64,000 nucleotides of DNA from NCBI RefSeq assembly GCF_027533625.1, contig NZ_JAQAGZ010000001.1:558001-622000 (forward strand), written 5' to 3'. Source of the DNA: Paenibacillus gyeongsangnamensis. GTDB taxonomy: Bacteria; Bacillota; Bacilli; Paenibacillales; NBRC-103111. Numbering within the stretch: the first letter of the stretch is position 1; every line of letters starts with the position of its first letter. The notes under the pieces are model-generated. The model worked only from the letters and a program-made list of their open reading frames with translations, was not told the DNA's origin and searched no databases. A program made the translations under genes and the position numbers. Of the stretch, positions 32,858 to 41,292 are shown piece by piece.

Positions 32858-34126
32858 ATGAGTGTACTGAACAAAGTGCTGCAGGATATTCCGATTCCGC
32901 AAGTCGTGCGGATTCGGCAAAAATTTGACGGAACGAAGCTGGAGCGTCCGGAAGAGGTGCTCGCGCAAGAGCTTCAAAAGCCGGGAGCGATCGATCAGAT
33001 CAAGCCGGGACAGCAGGTTGCCGTAGCGGTAGGAAGCCGCGGCGTGGCGAACATCGCACTGTTCACCAAGGTGACGATCGACGCGATCAAAGCGGCGGGC
33101 GCGCATCCTTTCATTGTTCCGAGCATGGGAAGCCACGGCGGCGCAACGGCCGAGGGCCAGAAGGAAGTGCTGCACCATCTCGGCGTCAGCGAAGAAGCGA
33201 TGGGCGCCCCGATCCGCTCCTCCATGGAAGTGATTCAGATCGACCAGCTTCCTAACGGACTGCCGGTTTACATCGATAAATACGCTTCCGAAGCGGACGC
33301 CATCGTCGTCATCAACCGCGTCAAGCCGCATACGGCGTTCCGCGGACGGATCGAGAGCGGCATCATGAAGATGATCTCCATCGGTCTCGGCAAGCAAAAG
33401 GGCGCGGAAGCGTGCCATCAGCTCGGCTTCAAATATATGGCGGAGAACGTGCCGGCCATGGCGAACATCATGCTGCAGAAGCTCCCGATTCTCTTCGGCG
33501 TCGCGTTGGTGGAGAATGCCTTCGACGAAACATGCATCGTCGAGGTGCTGCCTGCGACGCAAATCGAGGAGCGCGAGATGGTGCTGCTCGAAATCGCCAA
33601 AGCGCGTCTGCCGAAGATTTTGTTCGATCAGATCGACGTCCTTGTTATCGATTACATCGGCAAAAACATCAGCGGCGACGGAATGGACCCGAACATTACC
33701 GGCCGCTATCCGACGCCTTACGCTCACGGCGGTCCGGACGTATCCAAGATGATCGTGCTCGATCTGACGGAAGAGTCGCAAGGGAATGCGAACGGTGTCG
33801 GTACGGCGGATTTCACGACGCAGCGTCTGATCGACAAGATGGATAAGCCGGCGACCTTCGTGAACGGACTCACTTCCACGGTATGCGCGCCTACGAAAGT
33901 ATCGACTTACCTGGACAATGACTATTTCGCCATCAAGGCCGGGGTCAAGACGTGCAACATTCTCGACTACACGAAATGCCGTCTGGTTCGTATCAAGGAC
34001 ACGCTTCACTTGGGCGAGATCGAAATTTCTGTCAATCTGCTGGAGGAAGCGAAGAACCATCCGGATATCGAGATCCTGAGCGAGCCGTACGACCTGCCAT
34101 TCAACAGCGAAGGGAATTTAAGATAA
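32858..34126 (+). CDS. LarA-superfamily nickel-dependent racemase/epimerase homologue (DUF2088)
   Basis: A 422-residue homologue of lactate racemase LarA, whose nickel-pincer nucleotide cofactor catalyses hydride-transfer racemisation of 2-hydroxyacids. Residues at the expected positions are H93 (GSHGGAT), H158 (VKPHTAF), K171 (SGIMKM, the cofactor-lysine position) and H187 (CHQLGF). The K-to-H spacing of 16 is that of LarA (K184, H200). The operon partners are gluconokinase and a UxuB-like dehydrogenase rather than lactate genes, so a sugar acid is the likelier substrate. The superfamily is reported to include a gluconate 2-epimerase. The cofactor genes larB, larC and larE are not in this window. 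Confidence 0.8.
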   Translation: MSVLNKVLQDIPIPQVVRIRQKFDGTKLERPEEVLAQELQKPGAIDQIKPGQQVAVAVGSRGVANIALFTKVTIDAIKAAGAHPFIVPSMGSHGGATAEGQKEVLHHLGVSEEAMGAPIRSSMEVIQIDQLPNGLPVYIDKYASEADAIVVINRVKPHTAFRGRIESGIMKMISIGLGKQKGAEACHQLGFKYMAENVPAMANIMLQKLPILFGVALVENAFDETCIVEVLPATQIEEREMVLLEIAKARLPKILFDQIDVLVIDYIGKNISGDGMDPNITGRYPTPYAHGGPDVSKMIVLDLTEESQGNANGVGTADFTTQRLIDKMDKPATFVNGLTSTVCAPTKVSTYLDNDYFAIKAGVKTCNILDYTKCRLVRIKDTLHLGEIEISVNLLEEAKNHPDIEILSEPYDLPFNSEGNLR

Positions 34127-34127
34127 G

Positions 34128-35678
34128 ATGAGTCAAGCAGTAAAGCCTTACATTATTGCGGCGGATATCGGCACCACCAGCTCCAAGACGCTGGTGATCG
34201 ACCGGGACGGGAGGGTGCTCGCCTCCCATTCCGTGGAATATCCGCTGCACACGCCAAGGCCGGATATGGCGGAGCAGGATCCGGACGAAATTTTCCAGGC
34301 GGTCATCACAGCCATTCGTACGGTCATCAGCAAGGCGCATGTACTGCCTTCACAGGTGCTCTGCGTGTCCTTCAGTTCGGCTATGCACAGCCTGATTGCA
34401 ATCGACCGCGATCTGTACCCGCTCACCCGCTGCATCACGTGGGCGGATAACCGAAGCGTCGGCTACGTCAAGACGCTGAAGGAAGAGCTGGACGGGCTCG
34501 GCATTTACCGCCGGACGGGGACGCCGATTCACCCGATGTCGCCTCTGCTCAAGCTGATGTGGTTCCGGGACAACCGTCCCGAGCTGTTCGAGCAGGCCTA
34601 CAAATTTATCGGCATCAAGGAATACGTCTTCGGCAAGCTGTTCGGCCGTCTTGTGGTCGACCATTCCATCGCCAGCGCAACCGGCCTTTTCAATTTGGCT
34701 GAGCTCGACTGGGATGCGAAGGCGCTTGAAACGTGCGGCGTTCGCCGGGAGCAGCTGTCCGAACCGGTGCCGACCACGTTCACGCTGCAAGGGCTTGCGG
34801 ACGAATATGCATCGGCTCTCGGACTCGCTTCCGATACCCCGTTCGTGGTCGGCGCTTCCGACGGCGTGCTGGCGAACCTGGGCGTCGGCGCTTACGAGCC
34901 CGGCGTATACGCGGTCACGATCGGGACGAGCGGAGCGGTCCGCGGCGTGGTGAACGCGCCGGTTACCGACCCGCAGGGGCGGCTCTTCTGCTACAACCTG
35001 ATGGATAACTTCTGGGTCGTCGGCGGAGCGATTAACAACGGAGGCATCATGCTCCGCTGGGTAAGGGACGAGCTCGCGACGCTGGAGGCCGATGAAGGCC
35101 GCCGCCGGGGCCTGGATCCGTACGATTATTTGACGGAGCTGGCTCAACAGGTTTCTCCCGGGTCGGACGGGCTTATCTTCCTGCCGCTGCTTGCCGGCGA
35201 GCGCGCTCCTTATTGGAATGCCAACGCCCGCGGCGTATTCTTCGGTCTCTCGCTCTATCACCAAAAGAAGCATATGATTCGAGCGGTGATGGAAGGCGTC
35301 ATGTACCGGATCCATTCCGTCGTCTCCGCCCTGGAGGAGATGAACGGGGCGACCAAGGAGGTTCGCGCTTCCGGCGGTTTTGCCCGTTCCTCGTTCTGGT
35401 TGCAGATGATGGCGGATGTGCTCGGGTCGCCGGTTTCGGTGCCGAACACGATCGAGAGCTCGGGCCTCGGAGCCGCACAGCTCGGCATGCTCGCTCTCGG
35501 GGAGATCAAGGATTTCTCCAGCGTGCACGATTGGATGAAAGTTCAGCAGTCACTCACGGCGAATGAAGAGAATCACAAAACGTATTCGGAGTTGACAACA
35601 ATTTATAATCGTGTGTACCATCAGTTGAAGAACGAGTTCGATCTGATCTCCGCTTTTCAACAGGCACATACGAAATAG
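34128..35678 (+). CDS. gntK: gluconokinase-like FGGY carbohydrate kinase
   Basis: A 516-residue two-domain kinase of the FGGY family, closest by eye to GntK/gluconokinase. The N-terminal phosphate loop is ADIGTTSSKTLVID. The middle part has FSSAMHSLIAID and ITWADNRS, as in gluconokinases. The C-terminal ATP domain has VTIGTSGAVRG, LLAGERAPYWN and ASGGFARSSFW. It would make 6-phosphogluconate, the substrate of Gnd encoded 1 kb downstream. It begins one base after the LarA homologue's stop, and its ribosome site is weak, suggesting coupled translation. Xylulokinase-like activity is the main alternative. Confidence 0.85.
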   Translation: MSQAVKPYIIAADIGTTSSKTLVIDRDGRVLASHSVEYPLHTPRPDMAEQDPDEIFQAVITAIRTVISKAHVLPSQVLCVSFSSAMHSLIAIDRDLYPLTRCITWADNRSVGYVKTLKEELDGLGIYRRTGTPIHPMSPLLKLMWFRDNRPELFEQAYKFIGIKEYVFGKLFGRLVVDHSIASATGLFNLAELDWDAKALETCGVRREQLSEPVPTTFTLQGLADEYASALGLASDTPFVVGASDGVLANLGVGAYEPGVYAVTIGTSGAVRGVVNAPVTDPQGRLFCYNLMDNFWVVGGAINNGGIMLRWVRDELATLEADEGRRRGLDPYDYLTELAQQVSPGSDGLIFLPLLAGERAPYWNANARGVFFGLSLYHQKKHMIRAVMEGVMYRIHSVVSALEEMNGATKEVRASGGFARSSFWLQMMADVLGSPVSVPNTIESSGLGAAQLGMLALGEIKDFSSVHDWMKVQQSLTANEENHKTYSELTTIYNRVYHQLKNEFDLISAFQQAHTK

Positions 35679-35696
35679 AGGAGGCACTTATTCATT

Positions 35697-36470
35697 ATGG
35701 CGATGAACTTATTCGATCTTACCGGAAAAACAGCGATTATTATCGGCGGGAACAGCACGCTTGGGGGTACCATGGCGGTAGGCTTGGCTGAACATGGCGC
35801 GGATGTAGCCATTGTCGGCCGGAATCAGGAGAAATCCGAAGCGGTTGCGAAGCGCATTGAAGAAGTAGGGGGCCGCGCCAAATGCTTCTCGGCGGACGCG
35901 ACCAGCGCGGAAGACCTTCAGCGCGTGCTTGCGGAAGTGCTGGAATGGACCGGCCGCGCCGACGTGCTGATGAACTGCCCAGGCATGAACAGCACGACGC
36001 CGTTCTTCGAGCTCTCCATGGAAGAATGGGACAACATCATGAACGTCAACCTGAAGAGCGTTGTGTTGGCTTGTCAAATTTTTGGGAAGCATATGGTCGA
36101 GAAAGGCGAAGGCGGAAGCATCATCAACATTTCTTCCGTATCCTCCGAGCCGCCGCTTTCCAAAGTGTTCACCTACTCCGCTTCCAAGGCTGCCGTGAAC
36201 AACGTAACAAAGTATCTTGCCCGTGAATTCGCGCCGGCCCGCGTACGCGTGAATGCCATTATCCCAGGGTTCTTCCCTGCCGAGCAGAACCGCAAGATTC
36301 TTTCTCCGGAGCGGACGGAGTCGATTATGCGCCATACGCCGATGAACCGTTTCGGCGATGCCGAAGAGCTTCAAGGCGCTGCGGTATACCTGGCTTCGGA
36401 CAAGGCCTCCAGTTTTGTCACGGGTACGCTTCTTCGGGTAGACGGCGGCTTCGGAGCGATCACGATTTAA
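35697..36470 (+). CDS. SDR oxidoreductase, UxuB/fructuronate-reductase-like
   Basis: A 257-residue SDR. The cofactor motif GGNSTLGGTMA replaces the canonical TGxxxGIG, as in the UxuB-type mannonate/fructuronate reductases of Bacillus. Catalytic residues are in ISSVSSE and YSASKAA. The substrate loop PGFFPAEQNRKILSPERTES and the RHTPMNRFG that follows also resemble that subfamily, which I judge from memory. D-mannonate is the 2-epimer of D-gluconate, so this enzyme, a LarA-type epimerase and gluconokinase could form a chain. Gluconate 5-dehydrogenase is the alternative. RBS GAGGAGG precedes ATG 35697. Confidence 0.8.
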   Translation: MAMNLFDLTGKTAIIIGGNSTLGGTMAVGLAEHGADVAIVGRNQEKSEAVAKRIEEVGGRAKCFSADATSAEDLQRVLAEVLEWTGRADVLMNCPGMNSTTPFFELSMEEWDNIMNVNLKSVVLACQIFGKHMVEKGEGGSIINISSVSSEPPLSKVFTYSASKAAVNNVTKYLAREFAPARVRVNAIIPGFFPAEQNRKILSPERTESIMRHTPMNRFGDAEELQGAAVYLASDKASSFVTGTLLRVDGGFGAITI

Positions 36471-36520
36471 TTTTGTTGGAACAGGGCTCGAAAAAGTCTT
36501 GACTGCGGGTCAGAAACAGG

Positions 36521-36605
36521 TGCCTACGGTCCCTTTAGAAATCGAATTCCCGTGAACAATTGGGATAGGGTGGAATTCGATTTCAAATGGGACTCGCCTA
36601 CGGCT
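36521..36605. repeat. R3 hairpin repeat, copy B
   Basis: It shares the flanks CCTACGGTCCCTTTAGAAATCG and CGATTTCAAATGGGACTCGC-type right arm with copy A, but its stem is AAATCGAATTCC paired with GGAATTCGATTT. It lies in the 237-base gap before gnd. Confidence 0.6.
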
Positions 36606-36707
36606 CTCCGACACCCGTTCTGCCCTCCGTCATTCTTTTTCTCGGGCCGTTTCAAAAAATGAAATCGTGGGTAATTAAAAATAATGGATCAGGAAGGAAG
36701 AAACCAA

Positions 36708-38120
36708 ATGTCCAAACAGCAAGTTGGCGTGATCGGCCTGGCCGTCATGGGTAAAAACCTGGCTTTAAATATCGAGAGCAGAGGCTTCACCGTCTCCGTA
36801 TTCAACCGTTCCCGGGAGAAAACGGATGCGCTGCTGGCTGAATCCCAAGGCAAAAACCTGGTGGGTACATACACCATCGAGGAGTTCGTAGCATCCCTCG
36901 AACAGCCTCGCAAAATCCTGATCATGGTGCAGGCGGGCCATGCGACAGACGATACGATCAATCAGCTGGTACCGCATCTGGATAAGGGCGACATCGTCAT
37001 CGACGGCGGCAACGCGTTCTTCCCGGACACCCAGCGCCGCAACCAGGAGCTGGAGGCGCACGGCATTCGTTTCATCGGCACCGGGGTATCCGGAGGCGAA
37101 GAGGGTGCGCTTAAAGGACCGGCGATCATGCCGGGCGGCCAGAAGGACGCTTACGAGCTTGTCGCTCCGATTCTAACGGCGATCTCCGCCAAGGTGAACG
37201 GCGATCCTTGCTGCACGTACATCGGACCGGGCGGCGCAGGCCACTACGTGAAGATGGTCCATAACGGCATCGAGTACGGCGATATGCAGCTGATCTGCGA
37301 AGCGTACCAGCTGCTGAAGGATGTGCTTGGCGTCAGCACCGACGAGCTTCATGAAATTTTCTCCGAATGGAACAAAGGCGAGCTCGATAGCTACCTGATC
37401 GAGATCACTACCGATATCTTTACGAAGAAAGACCCTGAAACAGGCAAGCCGATGGTGGACGTCATTCTGGACTCCGCAGGGCAGAAGGGTACAGGCAAAT
37501 GGACCAGCCAAAGCTCCCTCGACCTCGGAGTGCCGCTGTCCATCATCACGGAATCCGTCTTCTCCCGCTTCCTGTCGGCGATGAAGGAAGAGCGCGTGCA
37601 GGCAAGCCGCGTATTAAGCGGGCCTTCCGTTCCGGCCTTCGAAGGCGACCGTAAAGCGTTCATCGAAGCTGTCCGCAAGGCGCTTTATGCAAGCAAAATT
37701 TGCTCTTACGCTCAAGGCTTCGCCCAAATGAGAGCGGCCAGTGACGAGTACAACTGGGGACTCGATTACGGCAGCATCGCGATGATTTTCCGCGGCGGCT
37801 GCATTATCCGCGCCCGCTTCCTGCAGAACATCAAGGATGCCTACGACCGCAACGGCGAGCTGAAGAACCTGCTGCTGGACGAGTATTTCAAAGGCATCGT
37901 GGAAAACTATCAGGATGCTTGGAGAACCGTTATCTCCATCGCCGTTTCCCGGGGTATTCCGGTACCTGCGTTCGCATCGGCTCTGTCTTACTACGACAGC
38001 TACCGTTCCGAGCGTCTGCCTGCGAACCTGCTTCAAGCGCAGCGCGACTACTTCGGCGCCCACACGTTCAAACGTCTGGACAAAGAAGGAACGTTCCATT
38101 TCAACTGGCTCGAAAACTAA
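36708..38120 (+). CDS. gnd: 6-phosphogluconate dehydrogenase, decarboxylating
   Basis: A 470-residue enzyme of the oxidative pentose phosphate pathway: 6-phosphogluconate plus NADP to ribulose-5-phosphate, CO2 and NADPH. The Rossmann loop is [11 protein letters not shown] and NRSREKT suggests NADP binding. Catalytic residues sit in [16 protein letters not shown], and the signature [17 protein letters not shown] follows, with a C-terminal [11 protein letters not shown]. Length is typical of the dimeric long form. ATG 36708 ([10 protein letters not shown]) follows AGGAAGGAAG; an ATG 24 bases upstream lacks a site. It lies directly downstream of the gluconokinase locus and would consume its product, though the 237-base gap suggests its own promoter. 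Confidence 0.95.
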   Translation: MSKQQVGVIGLAVMGKNLALNIESRGFTVSVFNRSREKTDALLAESQGKNLVGTYTIEEFVASLEQPRKILIMVQAGHATDDTINQLVPHLDKGDIVIDGGNAFFPDTQRRNQELEAHGIRFIGTGVSGGEEGALKGPAIMPGGQKDAYELVAPILTAISAKVNGDPCCTYIGPGGAGHYVKMVHNGIEYGDMQLICEAYQLLKDVLGVSTDELHEIFSEWNKGELDSYLIEITTDIFTKKDPETGKPMVDVILDSAGQKGTGKWTSQSSLDLGVPLSIITESVFSRFLSAMKEERVQASRVLSGPSVPAFEGDRKAFIEAVRKALYASKICSYAQGFAQMRAASDEYNWGLDYGSIAMIFRGGCIIRARFLQNIKDAYDRNGELKNLLLDEYFKGIVENYQDAWRTVISIAVSRGIPVPAFASALSYYDSYRSERLPANLLQAQRDYFGAHTFKRLDKEGTFHFNWLEN

Positions 38121-38455
38121 TCGCTGCTGCGGGATCGGACGGCCCTTGGGGAATGAAGGCCGTACGAGGCTTCGCTTAGCCAGCTCTTAAGCCGGTCCGC
38201 TTCCTGATCGAAGCCGTTCCGGCGCTGGATCAGCATCAAAGCGATTTCGGCAAAGTAACGAAAATTTTGCAAAAGGCGTGGCTGGGCAAGATCCATTAAT
38301 TTGGGATCTTCCTCAGTCACCTTTTTTTTAATGAATTCGAGCATCCAGACGACTTCTTCTTTGCACAGCGGATGGGCGGGGTCCATAATTTTATCCAGCT
38401 TCAGATCGGTCAAGCTGAGTTGGGGAGCGGGACTTCCCGGCAGCACATCGGACAT
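38117..38455 (-). CDS. small conserved hypothetical protein
   Basis: A 112-residue, mostly helical cytosolic protein with no recognised domain. Helical stretches are [20 protein letters not shown] and [20 protein letters not shown]. It converges on gnd, the two stop regions overlapping by four bases. ATG 38455 has AAAGGAGA upstream, which supports a real gene. Its role is unknown. Confidence 0.65.
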   Translation of the reverse strand: MSDVLPGSPAPQLSLTDLKLDKIMDPAHPLCKEEVVWMLEFIKKKVTEEDPKLMDLAQPRLLQNFRYFAEIALMLIQRRNGFDQEADRLKSWLSEASYGLHSPRAVRSRSSD

Positions 38456-38624
38456 GGCGACACGTCTCCTTTAAGGGATGGAATTAATTGTTATCAGGAT
38501 AACTGTTCCGGTTGGAATTTATTCACATCCATCTTATGTTTTCAACAAACTTTCTATTCACACCTGTCAAGCTATGATATGATAGGGAGAAGTTTACCAT
38601 AGACAAATTAGGGGTGTACTGTCA

Positions 38625-39134
38625 GTGGATTTTCGGAATATTGTGCTAATCGGCTTGATGGGGACGGGCAAATCGACCGTCGGCTCGAAGCTGGCCGAGC
38701 GGCTGGGATGGAGCTATGTCGATACCGATGAACGGATCGAAGCCGAAGCGGGCATGAGGATCAGCGAAATTTTTGCGGAACGTGGGGAAGCGGGCTTCCG
38801 GCAGGCGGAGAGCGCCATGATCGAGAAGACGCTGAAAGGAATGTCGCAGGTCGTTTCGACCGGAGGCGGGGCCGTGCTGGACCATCGGAATTGTGAAGCG
38901 ATGCTGCGCGGCGGATTGGTTGTCGCCTTGACGGCTACCGAGGAAACGATCATCGAACGGGTTCGATACGACCAGAACCGTCCGCTCGTGAATGGCAACG
39001 TGGAAGAGCGGGTACGCAGTTTGATGGAGGCCCGCAGAAACGCCTATGATTTTGCCCATGTCCGCATCGATACAACGGACGTACCTGTAGACGCGATCGT
39101 AGTCGGCATCTTGAGCCGAATGGGAAAGGCTTAG
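38625..39134 (+). CDS. aroK: shikimate kinase
   Basis: A 169-residue P-loop kinase phosphorylating shikimate at O3, the fifth step of the shikimate pathway. Walker A is GLMGTGKST near residue 10, the shikimate-binding acidic motif is VDTDERIE, the substrate Arg lies in AGFRQAES, and STGGGAV is the glycine-rich substrate loop. The lid Arg is in DQNRPLV. The GTG start at 38625 follows AGGGGTG. The 3' end overlaps a convergent rhodanese gene by four bases. The EPSP synthase that takes the product onward starts about 800 bases downstream, beyond three R1 repeats. Confidence 0.93.
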   Translation: MDFRNIVLIGLMGTGKSTVGSKLAERLGWSYVDTDERIEAEAGMRISEIFAERGEAGFRQAESAMIEKTLKGMSQVVSTGGGAVLDHRNCEAMLRGGLVVALTATEETIIERVRYDQNRPLVNGNVEERVRSLMEARRNAYDFAHVRIDTTDVPVDAIVVGILSRMGKA

Positions 39135-39424
39135 AGCTTTTCCCATTCGAGCATGCCGCCCGTCATATTTTTAAAATTCGACAAGCCTTGCGCCGTTAAA
39201 TAATCGTAAGCCCGGCTGCTCCGGTTGCCGCTGCGGCAAACCAAGATCGTCTCGCCCGCTTGCGGGATTTCGGACAAGCGCTCCGGCAGCTGCATAAGCG
39301 GAATATGAATCGCGCCGGGGATCATGCCCATGGCGACTTCCTCGTCTTCGCGCACATCTACGATGTGAAGCTGTTCACCTTGCCGGAGCCGCTGCTTGAT
39401 TTCTGCAGGGGTGATCGTTTGCAT
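39131..39424 (-). CDS. single-domain rhodanese-like sulfurtransferase
   Basis: A 97-residue rhodanese domain. The active-site loop is CRSGNRS with the catalytic Cys63; VDVREDEEVAMGMIPGAIHI is the typical family start and NMTGGMLEWEKL the typical end. It may act in sulfane-sulfur transfer or detoxification in the cytosol. It converges on aroK with a four-base overlap, and no other sulfur gene is beside it. Start ATG 39424 is preceded by AGGAGG. Confidence 0.9.
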   Translation of the reverse strand: MQTITPAEIKQRLRQGEQLHIVDVREDEEVAMGMIPGAIHIPLMQLPERLSEIPQAGETILVCRSGNRSSRAYDYLTAQGLSNFKNMTGGMLEWEKL

Positions 39425-39573
39425 GACGCTAGCCTCCTCGTATGGCGGCCCATGGTAGGCCGAATGCCTCCATCATAATCAAGATGTAAGCGGAATGTCA
39501 AACCTTGGAGCTAGAAAAAGGGGATTCGGCAAAATCTGTCGAATACTAAAAAAAACTATTGAAAACATTGGAC

Positions 39574-39880
39574 CCTGGATAAACGGCTACGCCGTCCTTG
39601 TCATACAAGGACCAGCGCGTTTACCAAGGTTGATGCGAAGCTATAAGTTACGAAAACTTATAAATTCTTATCAACCCAAGATAACGGCTACGCCGTCCTT
39701 GTCATACAAGGACCAGTGCGTTTATCAAGGTTGATGCGAAGCTATAAGTTGTGAAAAACTTATAAATTCTTATCAACCCAAGATAAACGGCTACGCCGTC
39801 CTTGTCATACAAGGACCAGTGCGTTTATCAAGGTTGATGCGAAGCTATAAGTTGTGAAAAACTTATAAATTCTTATCAAC
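39574..39880 (-). repeat. three tandem R1 copies (copies 3-5), inverted orientation
   Basis: Three head-to-tail units at 39574-39675, 39676-39777 and 39778-39880, each about 102 bp, on the minus strand relative to copy 1. Loops differ: GTCCTTG-TATGA-CAAGGAC here against TAAGA elsewhere. The last two units share the variant TTTTTCACAACTTAT and are more alike, so local duplication is likely. They fill most of the 514-base gap between the rhodanese gene and aroA; the rest (39425-39573) shows no gene. Confidence 0.9.
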
Positions 39881-39938
39881 TAAGAAAACCGTGCTTTCCT
39901 ACCCGTAGGACACTAAACAAGAGGAGAGATCGCCTTAC

Positions 39939-41249
39939 ATGAAAGCTTACGTTAAACCGACGCCGCGACTCGAAGGAACCATCAACGCGCTGTCCTCGAA
40001 AAACTATACGACCCGATATTTGCTGATCGGCGCATTGGCCGACGGAACTAGTACGGTTTACTATCCCGCACACAGCGAGGACAGCGACGCGATGCGCCGA
40101 TGCATCCGCGATCTAGGTGCCGTGGTTGAAGAAGATGAAGAGAAGATGACCATCCGGGGCTTCGGACGGCATCCGCGCGATGTCAAGGAGTTGAATGTAG
40201 GCAATGCCGGCGCCGTGCTGCGCTTTCTGATGTCAACGGCAGCTCTATGCCCGGAAGTGACTTTCGTTAATGCTTACCCGAACTCTCTGGGGAAGCGGCC
40301 GCATGACGATCTGATCGATTCCCTGCAGCAAATGGGCGTAGAGGTAGAGCACAACAACGGCCGTCTGCCGATCACGATCAAGGGCGGAAAGCCGCGCGGC
40401 GGGAAGATTACGGTATCGGGCAACATCAGTTCGCAATTTCTGAGCTCCCTGCTGTTCTTGACCCCCCTCCTTGAGGAAGACAGCGAAATTACGATATTGC
40501 ATGACCTGAAATCCAAAATTATCGTCGGACAAACCCTTGAGGTGCTTGCTCAGGCCGGCATTCAAATTGAAGCATCCGATGATCTCATGCATTATAAAAT
40601 CCCGGGCCGTCAGCAATATGAGCCGCAGCAATATATCGTTCAAGGCGACTACCCCGGTTCGGCAGCCATTCTGGCAGCCGCGGCAGTGACGCACTCGGAT
40701 GTGAAGGTACTTCGTCTGGCCGAGAAAAGCAGGCAAGGCGAACGGGCCGTCGTCGACGTCCTGCGCGCCATGAACGTCAACCTGACGCACGAGAACGATA
40801 TCGTTCACGTCAGGGGCAATCAACAGCTTAAGGCCGGGGAGTTCGACGGGGATCATTTCACCGACGGCGTCCTTGCAATGGTAGCGGCGGCTGTGTTCGC
40901 GGAAGGAACCTCCCGCTTCTATAATGTTGAAAATCTGCGCTATAAAGAGTGCGACCGGATTACCGATTTCGTGAACGAGCTGCGCAAAGCGGGCGCCGAT
41001 GTGGAAGAACGCCAGAGCGAGATCATCGTGCACGGACGTCCGCAAGGCGTTGCTGGCGGAGTGGAAATCAATGCGCATTATGATCATCGCGTCATCATGG
41101 CTTTAACGATCGTAGGTCTTCGTTCCGAGAAAGGTCTGGTCATTAACGATGCCCATCACGTTGCCAAATCGTACCCTCAATACTTCGATCATCTGCTTTC
41201 CTTGGGGGCGCAGATCGAGCTGGTGAAGGAAGAAGAAACCGCGCATTAA
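39939..41249 (+). CDS. aroA: divergent EPSP synthase (3-phosphoshikimate 1-carboxyvinyltransferase)
   Basis: A 436-residue enzyme of the EPSP synthase fold, condensing shikimate-3-phosphate and PEP. Conserved substrate residues are present: K21 and R26, R120 (GKRPHDDL), S164-S165-Q166 (SSQFLSS), D309 (FTDGVLAM), E337 and R340 (KECDR) and H383-R384 (YDHR). Two usually invariant motifs differ. The N-terminal S3P loop reads SSKNYTTR (usually GSKSxxNR), and the PEP/glyphosate loop reads GNAGAVLRF (usually GNAGTxxRP or GNSGTTxRL). Thus the T97 and P101 equivalents of E. coli are Ala92 and Phe96. ATG 39939 follows AGAGGAGAG. The context with aroK supports the role. Confidence 0.9.
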   Translation: MKAYVKPTPRLEGTINALSSKNYTTRYLLIGALADGTSTVYYPAHSEDSDAMRRCIRDLGAVVEEDEEKMTIRGFGRHPRDVKELNVGNAGAVLRFLMSTAALCPEVTFVNAYPNSLGKRPHDDLIDSLQQMGVEVEHNNGRLPITIKGGKPRGGKITVSGNISSQFLSSLLFLTPLLEEDSEITILHDLKSKIIVGQTLEVLAQAGIQIEASDDLMHYKIPGRQQYEPQQYIVQGDYPGSAAILAAAAVTHSDVKVLRLAEKSRQGERAVVDVLRAMNVNLTHENDIVHVRGNQQLKAGEFDGDHFTDGVLAMVAAAVFAEGTSRFYNVENLRYKECDRITDFVNELRKAGADVEERQSEIIVHGRPQGVAGGVEINAHYDHRVIMALTIVGLRSEKGLVINDAHHVAKSYPQYFDHLLSLGAQIELVKEEETAH

Positions 41250-41292
41250 GCGGACAGCATAGAATCGCAAGGGCAGAAAGTAGGTTTTGGCG

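Noticed and set aside
32696-34060. A 454-codon minus-strand open frame
   Set aside because: It lies exactly antisense to the LarA homologue, is rich in Arg, Asp and His as shadow frames of GC-rich genes are, and has no ribosome site.
39495-39880. Open frames through the R1 repeats, with INGYAVLV or INALVLVRQG peptides
   Set aside because: The unit length is a multiple of three, so frames stay open by chance. They have no ribosome sites, and both strands are open.
39574-39880. CRISPR-like array at the triple R1
   Set aside because: Units are directly abutting, 102 bp long and lack variable spacers; no cas genes are nearby.
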